DNA of 64,000 nucleotides from Owenia fusiformis (lineage: Eukaryota > Annelida > Polychaeta > Sabellida > Oweniidae), in the NCBI GenBank assembly GCA_903813345.2, contig CAIIXF020000008.1, positions 33,750,867 through 33,814,866 on the forward strand, given 5' to 3'. Below, piece by piece: positions 29,101-41,554 of the stretch; the first letter of the stretch is position 1; every line of letters begins with the position of its first letter. The position numbers and the translations under genes are program-made. A model generated the notes under the pieces. The model did no database searches, had not been told where the DNA came from, and worked only from the letters and a program-made list of their open reading frames with translations.

Positions 29101-32100
29101 TGGTCAAAATACCCGTTTTTCATAATTTTTCCTATTTTAAAGTATCATTAAAATATTAAAATTTTTGTATTCAATATTTTGAGAAATGGGGCAAGCATTT
29201 TTGAATTGATGGCTTCCTTACACATAAACATAAACAATGGAGATTTGAAAAATGGTGGGTGTACAATTTTACTGACCCAAAGTCTATTTTCATCAGAAAT
29301 TACTTTCATCATTTTGTAGCATGATATAATATTGCATGATGCATTTAAGAAAGTTATTTTACAACTGGGGACAATGCTCTAATTATCAGTTTTTAGTTCC
29401 ACTTTAGTGATTTTGAAATTAACAGGGAGGTGTAAAATGGAGTTGTCAACTGGATGTAAGGTCATTTAGATAATTTTATTGACTGGGGCAATATCACCAT
29501 TGTATTACATTAACACAACCTGATTGTGAACACTATTTTCTTTTGATGTCCTCATCGTTAAAGCACTTGCTGCACTCACTTGAGATTTTAAAATAGGCTA
29601 GCACTTTCTTGAAAATCTGCTTGCTACCACCACTTGTTAGGAAATTGTGAAATTTTGACATATTTTGTATTATACTCAATTTATGAATTTAGGTAAATTA
29701 TTACCTTTTTTATTTGGATTTAACCATAAAGGCCCCCTCACATATGAGCGAATCCACCAAACGCAGTCTTGCGAAATCAATCCTGGTGATTGGGAATGTT
29801 AACATGCAAACTAAGCGCATCTTTGCTCATGCTTCCGAAGCTTTCCGAATGGGTATTTACATATACGAACACCCCAACAATGTACAATGTACATATACTA
29901 ATGGGAACGAATTTAACTCAATTCCTATTCTCAAGACTGGGCTTAGAGGATTCGTTCATATGTGAGGGGGAATAGTGTAGTGAGTCAACCAAATTAGATG
30001 CAGTGGATTAAATTCCTTTTCTTCACCTCATTTTCACAACACAATTTGAATTTTACATTTTAGGTTTCTGGTGTCTGCAGCTCAGTTGATAGAAAACCAG
30101 GTTGACGTGGAGGGACTTTTTAGAAAATCTGGCTCTGTGACAAGACAGAAGGAGCTCAAAGTAAGTTCATTTATATAGCAACAAATGAACATGTCAATTT
30201 TTCTTAGCATTTTTTAAAACAAGATTTTCCAAAATGAGTAACTTGATTTTCTGGCTGTCTGAGGAGGTCTATGAAATCCAAATGTTTTGTTTTTATGGTA
30301 ACTTTTTGCTAGAAGGCAATTCACATTGAATTTTCAGTGAAACATATGCTTCGTAAAGGCTTTTCTGCAAATTGGAATTAACACACTATTTAGATTAAAA
30401 TCATGATAAAGTAAGGTATATGTAAACACCTTTTAAAGAGCTAATAATGATAAACTTCAGAATCTTTTCACATCACTTAAACTTGTAATATTGATGATTA
30501 ACTGTTTATTTACAGGAGAAGCTAGATAGAGGTGAGCTCTTGCCCCCAGGTGCTCACGTTTTCGATGTCTCGAGTCTCGTTAAACAATTCTACCGAGATC
30601 TCCCGGACCCCCTGCTAACCAAACATCTGCACGACACGTTCGTTAAAGTCTTCCAAATTGTAGACCAAGAAAATCGTCAAGATTTGTTACTCAAACTATG
30701 CCTTCTATTGCCAAGTGACCACTTGAGTACACTAAGATACACGATGCAGTTTCTCGCAAAAGTCGCTCGGTCATCAACGCAAAACAAAATGGATGTCGCA
30801 AATTTGGCGGTTGTTTTAGCCCCAAATATAATGCATACTGGAAATAAAAGTGAGAAAATGAACTCAACCGATCATAAACTGATCCAAATCCAAACCGCAA
30901 TTGTAGAATATATGATCAACATTGCCGATCAGATTGGATGTGTGTCAAAGAGCTTGTGTGAAAGGACGGAGATGTGGTTTGGGTCGACTTATGAGTCTGA
31001 AGATGAGCTAGAAAAAGGAGATGATACCCTGGATGGGTCACGACGCAGTAAAAGTTGCGATGAATTGGATAACTCAAGTCGGCAGGCAGAGAAGAAAAAG
31101 AAGAAAAAACGAAGATCAAGCTCTATACAAGGTAATTACATTTTAGAGATGGTCCTGATTTAATGAATTTTGGGATATTTTTGTAGTTGACATAAGCTGG
31201 ATCAAGTTAACCAGCTGAAAATGGATTTTGGCAAAATCCTTAAAAATCCTTAAGAAACTAATTTTCATTTTGCATTGCTAACAAGAGATCCAGCTTTCTG
31301 TCAAATTCTGACAATTCAGAGGAGCAATGAATCATCTGAAAAATTGTATACTTGCTAATGATTTCCTCAATTTTGTTCCCTCTAGGTATGTTTGCGGCAC
31401 AACTGAGCAAATGGCGACGAAAGAGTGGAAACAACACGTCCTTGGCGGAGCAGAGCATCAACAGCAACATGAGCGTAACATCTGGTGACGTGAGCGATGG
31501 TGGCTTTATCACAGTTGACATCGACACTAGTGACCCCCCTAAGGTCCCCACTATTGAAGCTACCCCCAAAGTGATGAGAAAACGCAAAGCTGTTGAGGAT
31601 GTGGCATTCTCGGCAACAAAAAAGTATGACATTATATTTGTAAAATTGAATATTCATTTCACTTCATTGTATTTTATCGATTTTGTACAAGCAGATTTGA
31701 AGCATAAACAATATATGCTAGTAAAATACCATAATTAAACCAATGTTAAATTAGGTGATTTTTTATTAAGTATATTTTAACAGATTTCATACATTTATTT
31801 GAAGATCATGTATAATATTTAAATATAAATTGCAGTTTAAACATATAGATACTTGTAAATAATAAACCTGAATGTATCATACAGTCATAAATTTTGTTTA
31901 ATGAATACTGTTTTTAGAAGGATTTGTGCCTTTGTAAAGTAAGTACTCCACGACAGGACGGGGTATGCTCCAAATCAAAGAGACACAAACCAAGGCTCCC
32001 TATGTAGTGCTAATATTAACTTTTGATTTTAATAGGAAATACAAACAAAAATGAATTGTTCTACCTCTGTTTTTCTAACGTGGGACAAGGTTCATAAATA

Positions 32101-35100
32101 TTTTTGTAGTTAATGCCTTGTCAATACATAGCTTCTAAAACAAATCAAAACAATACACTGTTCTAATCATGGGCTAGCAAAACAAATCATACACTGTTGT
32201 AATCAAGGGCTTAGATTATCTTTGTTTAATTCAGTGTGTTTAATGCACCCATGATCAAACCTCGGTGACTGGTAACATTTATCCAATAACTCCACGCACA
32301 TACGACAATATCATGTATCACCATGAATCGTGTAATCTGCAGGGAGAAAATCATTTTGCTCTTTCATTTCATTCAGATGGAGAGAACGAAAATTCACAAC
32401 TCTCACTGAATGCATAAATATTGAGCATTAAAATAAGTATAAAAATAAAAGATGTCAATTGAAATTGTATTTCAGGAAAGCCATATTGGATCAGATGCCG
32501 ACTATGACTCCATTGCAGAGACCTTTCACCCCTATGAGAGCCAAAGCTTCAGGAATGGACTCACCCAGTATTAATTTTACGAAAGATCAAGGGTCAGTTA
32601 TGTTTACTGCAACCCCTAGTGAAGCCAGCAAAACCATGTCCTGCTCTGTAAAAAGTAAAAGGTATAACGGCCTATGGAACATTTGCTGTTCAGAAACATT
32701 TCATACCTGCCAACATTTAGTTTGAATTCAGAGAATCTTTAAAATGTTAGCATGTGAACATTTTTTCAAAATTCATGTATTCATTTTAAATAATTGAAAT
32801 GATGCATAAAAGCAATTTTGAACAATTAGCTCATTTTTAATATTTTTACCTTAAGTAAGTCAGATATTCATTCATTAAAATTCATTACATTTTTGCAGTT
32901 AATCTTTATCAGACTCTGTCATACCATTAATTTGCTTGTGTAATCATCAGGTTGATTGGGGCCTCATTTTCTCATGAGTGAAGCCCTTCACCTAAGCTAT
33001 GATTCCATGAGCAAACTGATGGTACGATAGGGTACAGACAAATATTAAATCTCTAATTAATTCGTATTCCCGTAAAATATCCACTGGTTGGCAGGTATGC
33101 TGTTGCTGTCAGCCTAGAAAATTTACTAGTATAGGCATCTGCTTTACACTGCACAATATTGCTTGCTTTTAGAATATTTAGTGTACATGTTGTTCCACCC
33201 TTTTATATTTTATATATAGATCCACCTTTTTATTTACACCCTTTTGTTGGGATCTCTTTGGAAATATAAAGGTCGCTGGACCAGTTTTTATTCAAATCCA
33301 TAACAGCCCAATTAGAAATGATAATTTTTTCACCATGACATAATATAACATTGGCATGTGTATTATGATTTAATCCCGTTTTTAATTTACGATTAACACT
33401 AACCCAATTTGTGCAGTGAAAAGCGCGGAATGAGGGACATGGTTTGGTACTTAGTTAAGGATAGGTAAATCGTACCCTATGCTAGGTATTGACTACATGG
33501 AATTTTTATCCAGAGTTAATTTGGTGGGCGATATTTTTCAAAGGCATTGAAATTGGTCCTACTGAGAACGTCATCTATGTCGTGATAAATGTTGTCACAT
33601 TGATTTTGTCATGTCACAAATCGTTGCTTTTCTTTTGCCCAATCTGAAAGTTTGATCACTCATTAGTTTGCGAAATAGTCAATAGCTAGTTCTTGGTTGA
33701 TATCCATTGTAGCAGCGTAGATAAGACTAAATGTGTTGTGTTGCTATTTAAATAATAACAATTTGTAAGCGAAATTGAGGCCTCTGATCCCATAATGCAT
33801 TGTGGGATCAATCCTCTTGTGATTTCGGAATATGGACCTCAGCAATGATTGCCATTGGCTGACCTCATAGTGTTTTAGAATTTCGATTGATTGAGGGAAT
33901 GAATGACTTATTTCAAATGTTCATGCCTATTTAGAGGGGAATTGAATTTGCTGAAATATTCAATTTGAGGTCCATATAATAACTGTATTTGTCTTTAATT
34001 TGCCAAATTAAAATAAACGCCAAATTAAATAGTCACCAAAATCTCTGGGAATTTGACTTGTTTTTCGTTCAGTGAACTTCAGGTTATAAGATGTCCGGGA
34101 CCGTATAAATTGTATAATTTAGAGCATAATTTAAATTGTTCATCAACAACGATTAAACTGGTTTAGGCGAGAGGGTATATAATAGATATAAATATGAGAT
34201 TGAAAAACTTGAAAAACTGCCAAATTAAAGACAAATACAGAACAATTTGAACATGCCAATCATGTATTTTTTACATGGTGTTGTTAACTATATGTAATGT
34301 CTGATGACATTTCTGTTGTTGTGTTTTACTAATAGTTGTGTAGAATATTTTATTTCAGCTAGCTTTGAGATGAGTAGCAGATGCCCAGTAGCTGAAGTGC
34401 CATTGTAATTGTGATGACAATTGTACATCTATATCACAGTCCTATTTGTATACAAATCTTTATAAACAATTTATGAATGTTATTTATGATTTGGCACTCT
34501 AAATGAAAAGTTCAAATTATCCTGGAGATGACAAAATTTTTCCAAATTATTTTTATCAATTTTTCTGGAATCAAATTGAGTACCATAGTTATAGATCTTT
34601 AAAAAGCCCAGAAGTATTTGCCTAGTTCTCATTTTCATCCAACATTGGCGTTGCAACACAAATAATTGCAATAGACTTAATGTCTTGAATTATTTTTTCA
34701 GCCATATCGGCATCAGTGAAGCTAGCTGAGGCAATTTTCTGCTTGAGCAAATTTTTGGATGTATTTAATGAAACTGGCTAAAATTTATCTCATAGAAATA
34801 TCCTAGGACTATTCTCTGTGGCTGAAATTTTGCCTCATCTTTTTAAAATTTGCCTCACCAATTAGCTAATGAGATCCCGGCCATACCCCTGGACATATGA
34901 CAACATAATAACAGGCAGAACTGTATTACATCACAAATAACATTCACAAATTTTTATTTGCTTGTATATGCATAGGACTGCTTATTATTATTATGTCACT
35001 ACCATAAGTGGTGACATTGTTATAGTCTTTAACCTTTTTGTGGACAGTGTTCGGTGGTTGGTGTTCGGCAGTCTGTGTTTGTAACAAATGACAGGTGGTG

Positions 35101-38100
35101 ACATTTTGCATGTTAATGCCTCGTATGATTTTATATGAACTGCTTTGATGCAGGACTGTATTTGATTAGCTAGTATAAGATTTTGATGTCAGCATGATAT
35201 AACTTAATATAATGGGGGGGGAGGCAGGTTGGGGTCTGTGTACACTTTTGCTTGGTCTCTCCCTCACAAAATGTTACAAATGACCAAGTGGTATTTTATT
35301 TATGGGAATGCAGCTGTTAATATCTGGTGATTGGAAATCTGTTTCTAGTCAAATATTTTAATGAGAATTGATTCATGTATTCGCTTTTTCCGACCATTTG
35401 GATTTTTTTTCAAAATTTTTAAATTGTAGAGTATCTAAAAATAGTGAGGAAAATGTATTATCAATTTTTGTTAAATATATTTGACTCATTTTTTCTTTAA
35501 CATTTGTGCGAGATTTTGTGGTGTGAAAAATAATTGTCTTTATGTGGGGTACTAGCATCTGTGGGTCTTGAAAGGGTATCTTGAATAACATCATGGAGGA
35601 GGTTGAAATTGTTAATTGCATGTAAAATTATTACATTTTCATGTAAAACGTACAAAATTTTATGTAAGAATTTTGAAAATATTGTTATACTTTAGATCCA
35701 GTGTTGATCAAAACAATATTCAAATCAATCTAAAGAAATCCAGATATAAAAATTAGAGTTAATCTATATTGGTGTCACATATTTCTCTATGTAAACCTTG
35801 TGCCACACGTTTTTCCAACTTGGTGTCTCATACTTCTTCATGTACATAACTCTGGTGTCATATTCCTACTAATATTGTATTCCAGGCATGTATCAGGAAA
35901 ATCAAGCCACACGCCATCTATTAAAACCCCCAAGCGACGAGGTTTCCGTGGGTTGATCCGTCGTCTAAGTGGCGGCAAAGCTTCCCCTGAGGTAATTTTT
36001 TACTCATAACAAGAAAATCTCCATGAATTTTCTGTGAAATGGTATTTATAGTTCTGGGATGGGCCAAATAATGATGGTACATTTTGGGCTTTCTGGATAT
36101 ACATGGACAGCATATAAATTGATGTACTGGATTTTCAACTGGAATTAGTTTATCAATTGATATTTCAAATCGTCTGTATCATTTACAAAATTTTTATAAA
36201 CAAAATATTTATCCAGTAATTTTTTAATTTATTCTAGTAAGAAATCATTAACACATGCATTCTTTAATCTTCTAAGACAAGAAATAGTCATAATTTCTAT
36301 TCCTATCAAATAATTGCACAAAATCACTGTGTTTTTCTTTTGCAAAGTCCAAACACAGCATTTGTTCTATCTTACAAATGTCCACTAAAATTGACCAAAG
36401 CAGAAAAAACAACATACTTTACCCACGTAACTTTTGCATGGCGCACAATAATAGAATCACTGGTTAAAATAAAATAAATAAAGACCAGTTGCACTGATAT
36501 TTAATTAATATTTTTCTGTTCAAGCTCAAAATTATCTTGGTCAGATTGAAACAATTTCATTCTGTGCCTCTGCGCAAGTGCTTATATCGCACCATGAACA
36601 TACAATTTTGCACCTTGTACACCCACCCTTGCACCCTGTACATTCAGTCTTACACCACCAATCTTTGTTAATAACCCTTACCTGACCCTTTGTTAAAGTT
36701 TCTCTGCACTTTCTATAATTGTACCCGTCACCTAATTCCCCTTGCTTTGTATTTTACTCATGTGCACAATTATTGATTTTATATTGTTGCTTGGTACTAC
36801 ATGGAACCTTGATGTCATATTATATCTTCGTTTCATGTTATACCTTGATGTCATATACCCTGGTGTCATATTATACCTAAGTGTCATTGTACACTTTGGA
36901 CTAATATTATACCTTGGTGTCATGATTTTTATGGTCATACCTTGATGTCATATCAACTTGGTGTCACATTATACCTTGGTGTTATGCTTTTTATGGTGTC
37001 ATGCTTACATCAAAATCTTACCCTATAGTTAAGCTTCTTTTAATATTTTTGCTTTTAGTTAGATCCCTGTCTGCCTTGCATGGTCTGGCTATAATGTCAT
37101 TAAATGTTCATACTGTATTTCAATGTTATATCAAATTCAATATGCTTCTTATATTTCAGGAGCCATCCCCTATGAATGGTATTCTGACATCACCAGTTAC
37201 AGCGAATAGACTAGCTGATGATTCCACATTTCAAAGTCCACCAATGGTTGTCATAGATGGAAAGAAGAAGAAAAGACACGCTAAACACCCAAGTTCCCCT
37301 GCTAGGCTTATTGCTTCTCTTAAACCATCTGCTACTCCTTCCCATAATGCATCACAATCCAGTATGGCTGACAGTTCATCTGCTTCTGCTTCCCATAATG
37401 CCCCTGAAACCAATATGGCTGCCAAGCAATCCCCAGAGCCATCTATATGTACACCCTCACACAAAGGAACAGCACCATCTTCTACTGGTATTACTCCAAT
37501 TGTCTCGTCCTTGGAGATATCTGATAAAGAACTAGCCGCCAAGTTAAGCAGAGATCTCCGCAAGAAGTCAAATAAAATGCTTAATACCACAATGATGTTT
37601 GACAACACGTCTGATACTACATTTGAACGCAATTCAAGAATTGATGAAGAAGATTGTGGTTCAAAAACTCGAAGAAGAGCAAGATCTCTCGATGGCCGAA
37701 ATGCAATTAAACGTGGTAAGCCTAACACTGTTGATTCTGGGTTACCCTCTGATCGTTATATTCCCTCTCCTGTTAGGAAGGCCATGCCTACACCAATCAG
37801 GCCCACAGAAGCAAACACCAGCATTGAGTCTATGGACATTGAGATGGTTCAGAGTGAGGCTGGCACATGTGAAGCTAATGATACCCCATCAACAGTAATT
37901 GTTGGTAAACAAAGTGAGAATAAGATTGAAGATGTCTATGTTGCAGATGATGGTAAAGTCAAAGCAATCCAGGACCATTCTCACGAGACCTACCAGCAAT
38001 ACATCGATGATCATCTCGCAGATAAAGCCTCTAAGACAAAGAGGCCTGTATCACCTAGCAAGAGTATGGATAGTATAGACAGTGGAATCAGTATGAGCCA

Positions 38101-39532
38101 ATCGTGCGATAACTTGGCCTTGGATCGGCAAGATAGCTCAGAGTCCATCGGGAAACCTCTGAGCTCTTCTTCAGCTTGCACCCTCCCAAATCAACGAAGC
38201 TTTCTCGAGAAAGAATCAATTAATTTGAAAACCACTTCTAACTCTAGTTTGGAAATATCTGTTCAACAGGGCAATACTTCGGAATCTGATACGAGTGTTA
38301 ATCATTGCTTTGCTCCCCCACCCTCCCCGAAACCTCCATTGAAGCAGCTTACTCCTCCTATACAACCAAAATTCCAGGATGAGACACCCCCTCTAACTCA
38401 AACAGAGATTCCCCATCGTCCAAGTCTTATAGATCTCCAATCTGCTGCCAAGGTAACTGCAAATGTTGAAAAGTTCAGCGATGAACCAAGCAACCATGAT
38501 ATCTCAGAAAAACATAACTCGCCATATCGTTTCCCACAAGCCACCAGTCGTACCCGTGGTAACGCATCACCAATTCGTATACCTTCGATTTTCGCGAAAC
38601 AGGATGGTGAAGCACAAAGATTCCGAGAGATGGCTATGAATGCAATTAGGAATCCAAAACCTGTCTCTAAGATTCGAGCAAATATTCCTCTTTCTACAAA
38701 TCTTGTACATAATAAGGCTGTTCGTAAAGCAGTGAAAAAAGTTGAATGTGGCAACTCGTTGCGTCTACAGGAACACGAGCAGAAGGAAATGAGACGTCGA
38801 AACAGATTAATGAATTCAAGTCTCGCTTCGTCAACTGGCAATGAAAGTTTCATAAGTGTGACATCGCAAGAAAGTGGCCATACTGTCTCAAATTCTGATT
38901 TCAGTGTGAACCCCTCTGATAAACTTATCTCTGTAAATGAAAGCAATATTGAAATAAGACATGGACCCTTAGAAAATGTACCTAGTGTCGATAATGTAGA
39001 TAGCCCAAAGCTTGCCTCTGACCCACAGAATAAATGCAGCACCCCTAATGCAGATCAAGAAAATGGAGGTCAAACCTCAACCCCAGTCCAAGACACAAAC
39101 TCCAGTTCATTCCATAGCCATACCCCAAGCCCACAGTTCACTCCCATCTCCATAAAATCAAAATCGGTAATCACACCAACAGACAACCCCACTGATGCCA
39201 TAAAAGCCCCCCTGAAAGATCACAATGAGATTCACGCCAATCCTTCTCTTGAGTTACCCAAATTGAAGCCCCAGATTTTGACTGATGAGGTTGCTTTGAA
39301 CTTCATGCTGCGTACACAGGGTGGACTCACCCCAAAGAACCCAATGAGGAGGTCAACCATGAAGGCACAGAAAAGCTACAGGTCTCCAGTGAAACCCGTC
39401 AAGAGGCTCGGGGGCTCCCCAAGCTCTCCCAGAACCAGGAAATATGGCTCATCACCCGTTCGGCCAAAAACCAAACGAAATGTAAAAGATTTGAGCCCTC
39501 TCCCCGCTCATATGAAAGAAGACATGTTCTAA
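26066..39532 (+). CDS. ARHGAP11A: ARHGAP11A-like Rho GTPase-activating protein, eight exons
   Basis: Family members stimulate GTP hydrolysis by RhoA and act at mitosis/cytokinesis. Exons 26066-26185, 27251-27336, 30064-30160, 30516-31131, 31386-31623, 32476-32661, 35886-35991 and 37160-39532 join in frame at GT-AG sites to 1273 codons, against about 1023 in human ARHGAP11A. The N-terminus (LVALINQDLKENGIKV) resembles the human LLQHLRAFYGIKV region. The RhoGAP domain runs from about residue 45 to 255, with the arginine finger in GLFRKSG, PxLP-type DLPDPLLTKHL and KMDVANLAVVLAPN. Past it, DQIGCV and FAAQLSKWRRK align with human SDIGRV and VSGALNKFK. The long tail is rich in Ser/Thr-Pro and basic clusters. 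An in-frame stop lies upstream of the ATG with no earlier Met between. Length divisible by three over all eight exons supports the model. Confidence 0.93.
27251..27336 (+). CDS. ARHGAP11A: ARHGAP11A exon 2
   Basis: EKAPSNSVFGGHLCNVPKTC then VPNCGNVPK. It matches the start of the RhoGAP domain (human GKIFGVPF...VPEYGHIP). GTTTCAG acceptor; GTAAGT donor, phase 2. Confidence 0.88.
28263..29029 (+). mobile_element. Helentron-like non-autonomous element (ATCCCAACG family)
   Basis: It starts after T with ATCCCAACGAACGAAGTTCG, a hairpin, followed by a (CCGT)n microsatellite. ATCCCAACGAAC recurs inverted as GTTCGTTGGGAT near the 3' end. It is followed by the hairpin ACTCCGCGGAGT and the terminal CTAG before T. 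It lies in ARHGAP11A intron 2. A body fragment ('gtatgggggtcag', 'tctgaagtatagctttatta') recurs at 63280-63460. Confidence 0.75.
29732..29970. mobile_element. 239-bp inverted-repeat element with CCCCCTCACATATGA ends
   Basis: CCCCCTCACATATGAGCGAA and its inverse 'ttcgttcatatgtgaggggg' bound the element. It ends about 90 bp before ARHGAP11A exon 3. The apparent ORF inside is not a recognisable protein. Confidence 0.8.
30064..30160 (+). CDS. ARHGAP11A: ARHGAP11A exon 3, arginine finger
   Basis: FLVSAAQLIENQVDVEGLFR then KSGSVTRQKELK. It contains the catalytic Arg of GLFRKSGS. TTTTAG acceptor; GTAAGT donor, phase 0. Confidence 0.95.
30516..31131 (+). CDS. ARHGAP11A: ARHGAP11A exon 4, rest of RhoGAP domain
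   Basis: Starts EKLDRGELLPPGAHVF and contains LVKQFYRDLPDPLL and KMDVANLAVVLAPNIM. It ends in a Lys-rich stretch, DNSSRQAEKKKKKKRRSSS. TTACAG acceptor; GTAATT donor, phase 1. Confidence 0.95.
31386..31623 (+). CDS. ARHGAP11A: ARHGAP11A exon 5
   Basis: Starts GMFAAQLSKWRRKSGNN, low-complexity and Ser/Thr-rich, ending EDVAFSATK. TCTAG acceptor; GTATGA donor, phase 2. Confidence 0.85.
32476..32661 (+). CDS. ARHGAP11A: ARHGAP11A exon 6
   Basis: KAILDQMPTMTPLQRPFTPM then RAKASGMDSP onward to CSVKSK. TTTCAG acceptor; GTATAA donor, phase 2, keeping frame. Confidence 0.8.
33982..34241. mobile_element. Short inverted-repeat element, ACTGTATTTGTC variant
   Basis: ACTGTATTTGTCTTTAATTT and its inverse 'aaattaaagacaaatacag' bound about 260 bp with 'gccaaattaa' words inside. 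Related to the TACTGTA family. Confidence 0.7.
34994..35110 (+). repeat. Hairpin-led repeat fragment (TGTCACTACC family)
   Basis: TGTCACTAC-cataa-GTGGTGACA forms a hairpin; related text lies near 17155 and, inverted, at about 41690-41775. It may be the 5' end of another helentron-like family; no 3' end was found. Confidence 0.45.
35886..35991 (+). CDS. ARHGAP11A: ARHGAP11A exon 7
   Basis: HVSGKSSHTPSIKTPKRRGF then RGLIRRLSGGKASPE, a basic segment. TCCAG acceptor; GTAATT donor, phase 0. Confidence 0.8.
35992..37159 (+). other. ARHGAP11A intron 7
   Basis: It contains a degenerate array (about 36780-37000) of 'atttatacc(t)tggtgtcat'-like words, roughly 20-25 bp period. No exon seen. Confidence 0.6.
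37160..39532 (+). CDS. ARHGAP11A: ARHGAP11A exon 8, long disordered C-terminal tail
   Basis: 790 codons in one exon from EPSPMNGILTSPV to AHMKEDMF and TAA at 39530. The tail is dominated by Ser, Thr, Pro, Asn and charged residues, with many SP/TP sites and basic patches such as SPVKPVKRLGG near the end. The open frame extends upstream to 37001, but that part is intron: the TTTCAG at 37154-37159 gives a phase-0 join with exon 7. Antisense frames over this exon are by-products. Confidence 0.9.
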   Translation, partial: EPSPMNGILTSPVTANRLADDSTFQSPPMVVIDGKKKKRHAKHPSSPARLIASLKPSATPSHNASQSSMADSSSASASHNAPETNMAAKQSPEPSICTPSHKGTAPSSTGITPIVSSLEISDKELAAKLSRDLRKKSNKMLNTTMMFDNTSDTTFERNSRIDEEDCGSKTRRRARSLDGRNAIKRGKPNTVDSGLPSDRYIPSPVRKAMPTPIRPTEANTSIESMDIEMVQSEAGTCEANDTPSTVIVGKQSENKIEDVYVADDGKVKAIQDHSHETYQQYIDDHLADKASKTKRPVSPSKSMDSIDSGISMSQSCDNLALDRQDSSESIGKPLSSSSACTLPNQRSFLEKESINLKTTSNSSLEISVQQGNTSESDTSVNHCFAPPPSPKPPLKQLTPPIQPKFQDETPPLTQTEIPHRPSLIDLQSAAKVTANVEKFSDEPSNHDISEKHNSPYRFPQATSRTRGNASPIRIPSIFAKQDGEAQRFREMAMNAIRNPKPVSKIRANIPLSTNLVHNKAVRKAVKKVECGNSLRLQEHEQKEMRRRNRLMNSSLASSTGNESFISVTSQESGHTVSNSDFSVNPSDKLISVNESNIEIRHGPLENVPSVDNVDSPKLASDPQNKCSTPNADQENGGQTSTPVQDTNSSSFHSHTPSPQFTPISIKSKSVITPTDNPTDAIKAPLKDHNEIHANPSLELPKLKPQILTDEVALNFMLRTQGGLTPKNPMRRSTMKAQKSYRSPVKPVKRLGGSPSSPRTRKYGSSPVRPKTKRNVKDLSPLPAHMKEDMF

Positions 39533-41540
39533 AGGCAAGTTACCCCCAACCCACCCCACTTATTTTATATTATAATGTAAGATGTTTCCCTTGTTGAAAT
39601 GCTTGAATAGTCAAAAGGGAGAGATGTTTTTATATATATACACAAGGTTGGGTTACAAAATGTCATGTATTCCCTTCCCCCAAAGTGCAACATAGATGGA
39701 AGCTGACAATCGCGGAGTATTAATGAGTACATATCTCATTTTGTATGCAACATTGAATAATTATGGGACAAAACACTATATAAAAGATGAACCCATATCC
39801 ACCGATTACCTTTCATTCAACATGGATGACACTTTCGACAAATGATGTTTTATAAAATGAACACACATCCCCCAGATTCATCAGATAGTGTGAACCCTTA
39901 ACTGAGATATAAATGACTTTGTACATAAAATACTGTACAAAATAACACATGACAATAGCAGCTGCTTGAAGTTAGAATTGAACTTGTTAAAACATGACAT
40001 TTAAAGTGACTATAGTTCTATTTTCTCTTGTTATAAAGAGGAATAACTGCAGTATTTGTTATAAACTGGTGCATGCTGTAAAACATGCTTTTGTCAGTGT
40101 TTTAACCCAAGGTGGTAGGCATATCATGAATATGTACATTATATACATGTGCTTTCTTGTACATAATAGACCGTTGGGTCGAGTTTTAAATAAATGCCAA
40201 ATATGGAGGTAAAATAAGGAAACAGATTTTCTCAAACTATGAGGAACAGTTTTTTAGAAGAAAAGTTTCACAGTGGTGGTTATCCATGTACCTTACATAA
40301 TAACAACAAAATATATCTGTAATTTAATTGGATAATAGGTTTTAATTGATTTGATGAATCAAATAAGTTTTTACAGATTTTGTAATGTAGTAAAAACTCT
40401 TGTAACCATAGTGAAATATGCTTTTATCAAGTAGAATGTTGAATCATGCAATGTATTACAATCACATACTTGTAAATATTTACACCATTTTCATTCATCT
40501 GTATATACACATTAGAACATGTACTGGGTTTAATTTATTACACAATCGTAGTAAAAAGTGAATACATGCTGACATTTTATGGAAATTAGTGAAAATGTGA
40601 AATGTTTGTATGACAATGTGAACGTTGAGTGTGTGGAGTGTGTGTAATGAATGTGAAATGTGAAACTGGCTTTGTGAAATGTGAAATTGGTTGATACGTG
40701 TAAAATCGAAAGTTTCAAGTAAAATGAGAAATTAGGTGATCAATGTAAGACATGAATTTTGCCGTAGAGTGTAGAATTAATTGTAAAGAAGAATAACCAA
40801 TGTGTTCATCTTACTGTTCAGATTAGAGCACAACCACAGAAAACACAGCCAGTTCTTTAATATCTCTGAGCCTTTTCCGGGGACTGTTCTCCAGGCTGTG
40901 AGTGTAATTTGAACAAAGAGACCCCCAAAAAGTGTTCAGTTATCAGTATTAAATGCTATATCTTTGTGTTCATTGAACTTCATTCCCTAAGTTTCTTAAT
41001 TGGTTAATAGTTTTACATCAGCAACCTTTTTAGACTTTTTATTATCATTGATTATCATCTTCATGATTCCTTGTTGATAGGCCTACAACAAAATATTTAT
41101 CATGGCTAATGGTGTAGTTTAAGCATTTTTATGATTGATGAAAAAAATGTTAATTTCAAGTAAGTGTGATGTTAAATTAAAATGTACATTGTGCAATATT
41201 GAAATAACTTCAAGGCATTGATTACGCTTGCTTCAAGCCTTTGTAGCCAATACTCTTGACACCAAGCTTTGTCATTTTATCCATACCTTGAGAAAAAATG
41301 CTGCAAAATAGTTCTGGTGATTAGAGTGGGTGCAGTGTATTTTTAACTAATAAGTTATGGTTTGAATGGTTGTGCAGAAATTAGATTTTATTATATGATC
41401 AACACGATTATGATATGTTTGAAGATTGTACTGTAGATGGTAAAGTGGCAATCTGTTAAAGTTTTGTCAAATACAAATGTTGATGGATCAAATAGTGTAT
41501 ATAGCATAATAAATATATAAAATAAATAATGCATCTTGGA
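39533..41540 (+). other. Probable ARHGAP11A 3' UTR
   Basis: No ORF of note and no transposon ends. A/T-rich with AATAAA signals at 41508 and 41521, just before the first inverted-repeat element at 41555. The cleavage site is inferred. Confidence 0.5.
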
Positions 41541-41554
41541 TATTTTTCATGCCA

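Larger units (their letters stand above)
31624..35885 (+). other. ARHGAP11A introns 5 and 6
   Basis: Mostly A/T-rich unique-looking DNA around exon 6. Intron 6 contains the 33982-34241 inverted-repeat element and a hairpin-repeat fragment at 35000. I recognise no additional coding exon. Confidence 0.7.

Noticed and set aside
29714-29965. 83-residue ORF before ARHGAP11A exon 3
   Set aside because: It lies wholly within the 239-bp inverted-repeat element 29732-29970.
33787-33810. Near-palindrome GATCCCATAATGCATTGTGG, ZNF143-like
   Set aside because: The match to the consensus is partial and it is deep in an intron; too weak to call.
37001-37159. Upstream extension of the ARHGAP11A exon 8 frame, with a hydrophobic signal-like start
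   Set aside because: A phase-0 acceptor at 37158-37159 joins exactly to exon 7; the extension is intron read-through in frame.
37231-37728. 165-residue antisense ORF over ARHGAP11A exon 8
   Set aside because: It is a shadow of a low-complexity Ser/Pro-rich coding exon; no domain and no splice or start context. The same applies to the antisense ORF 38398-39042.
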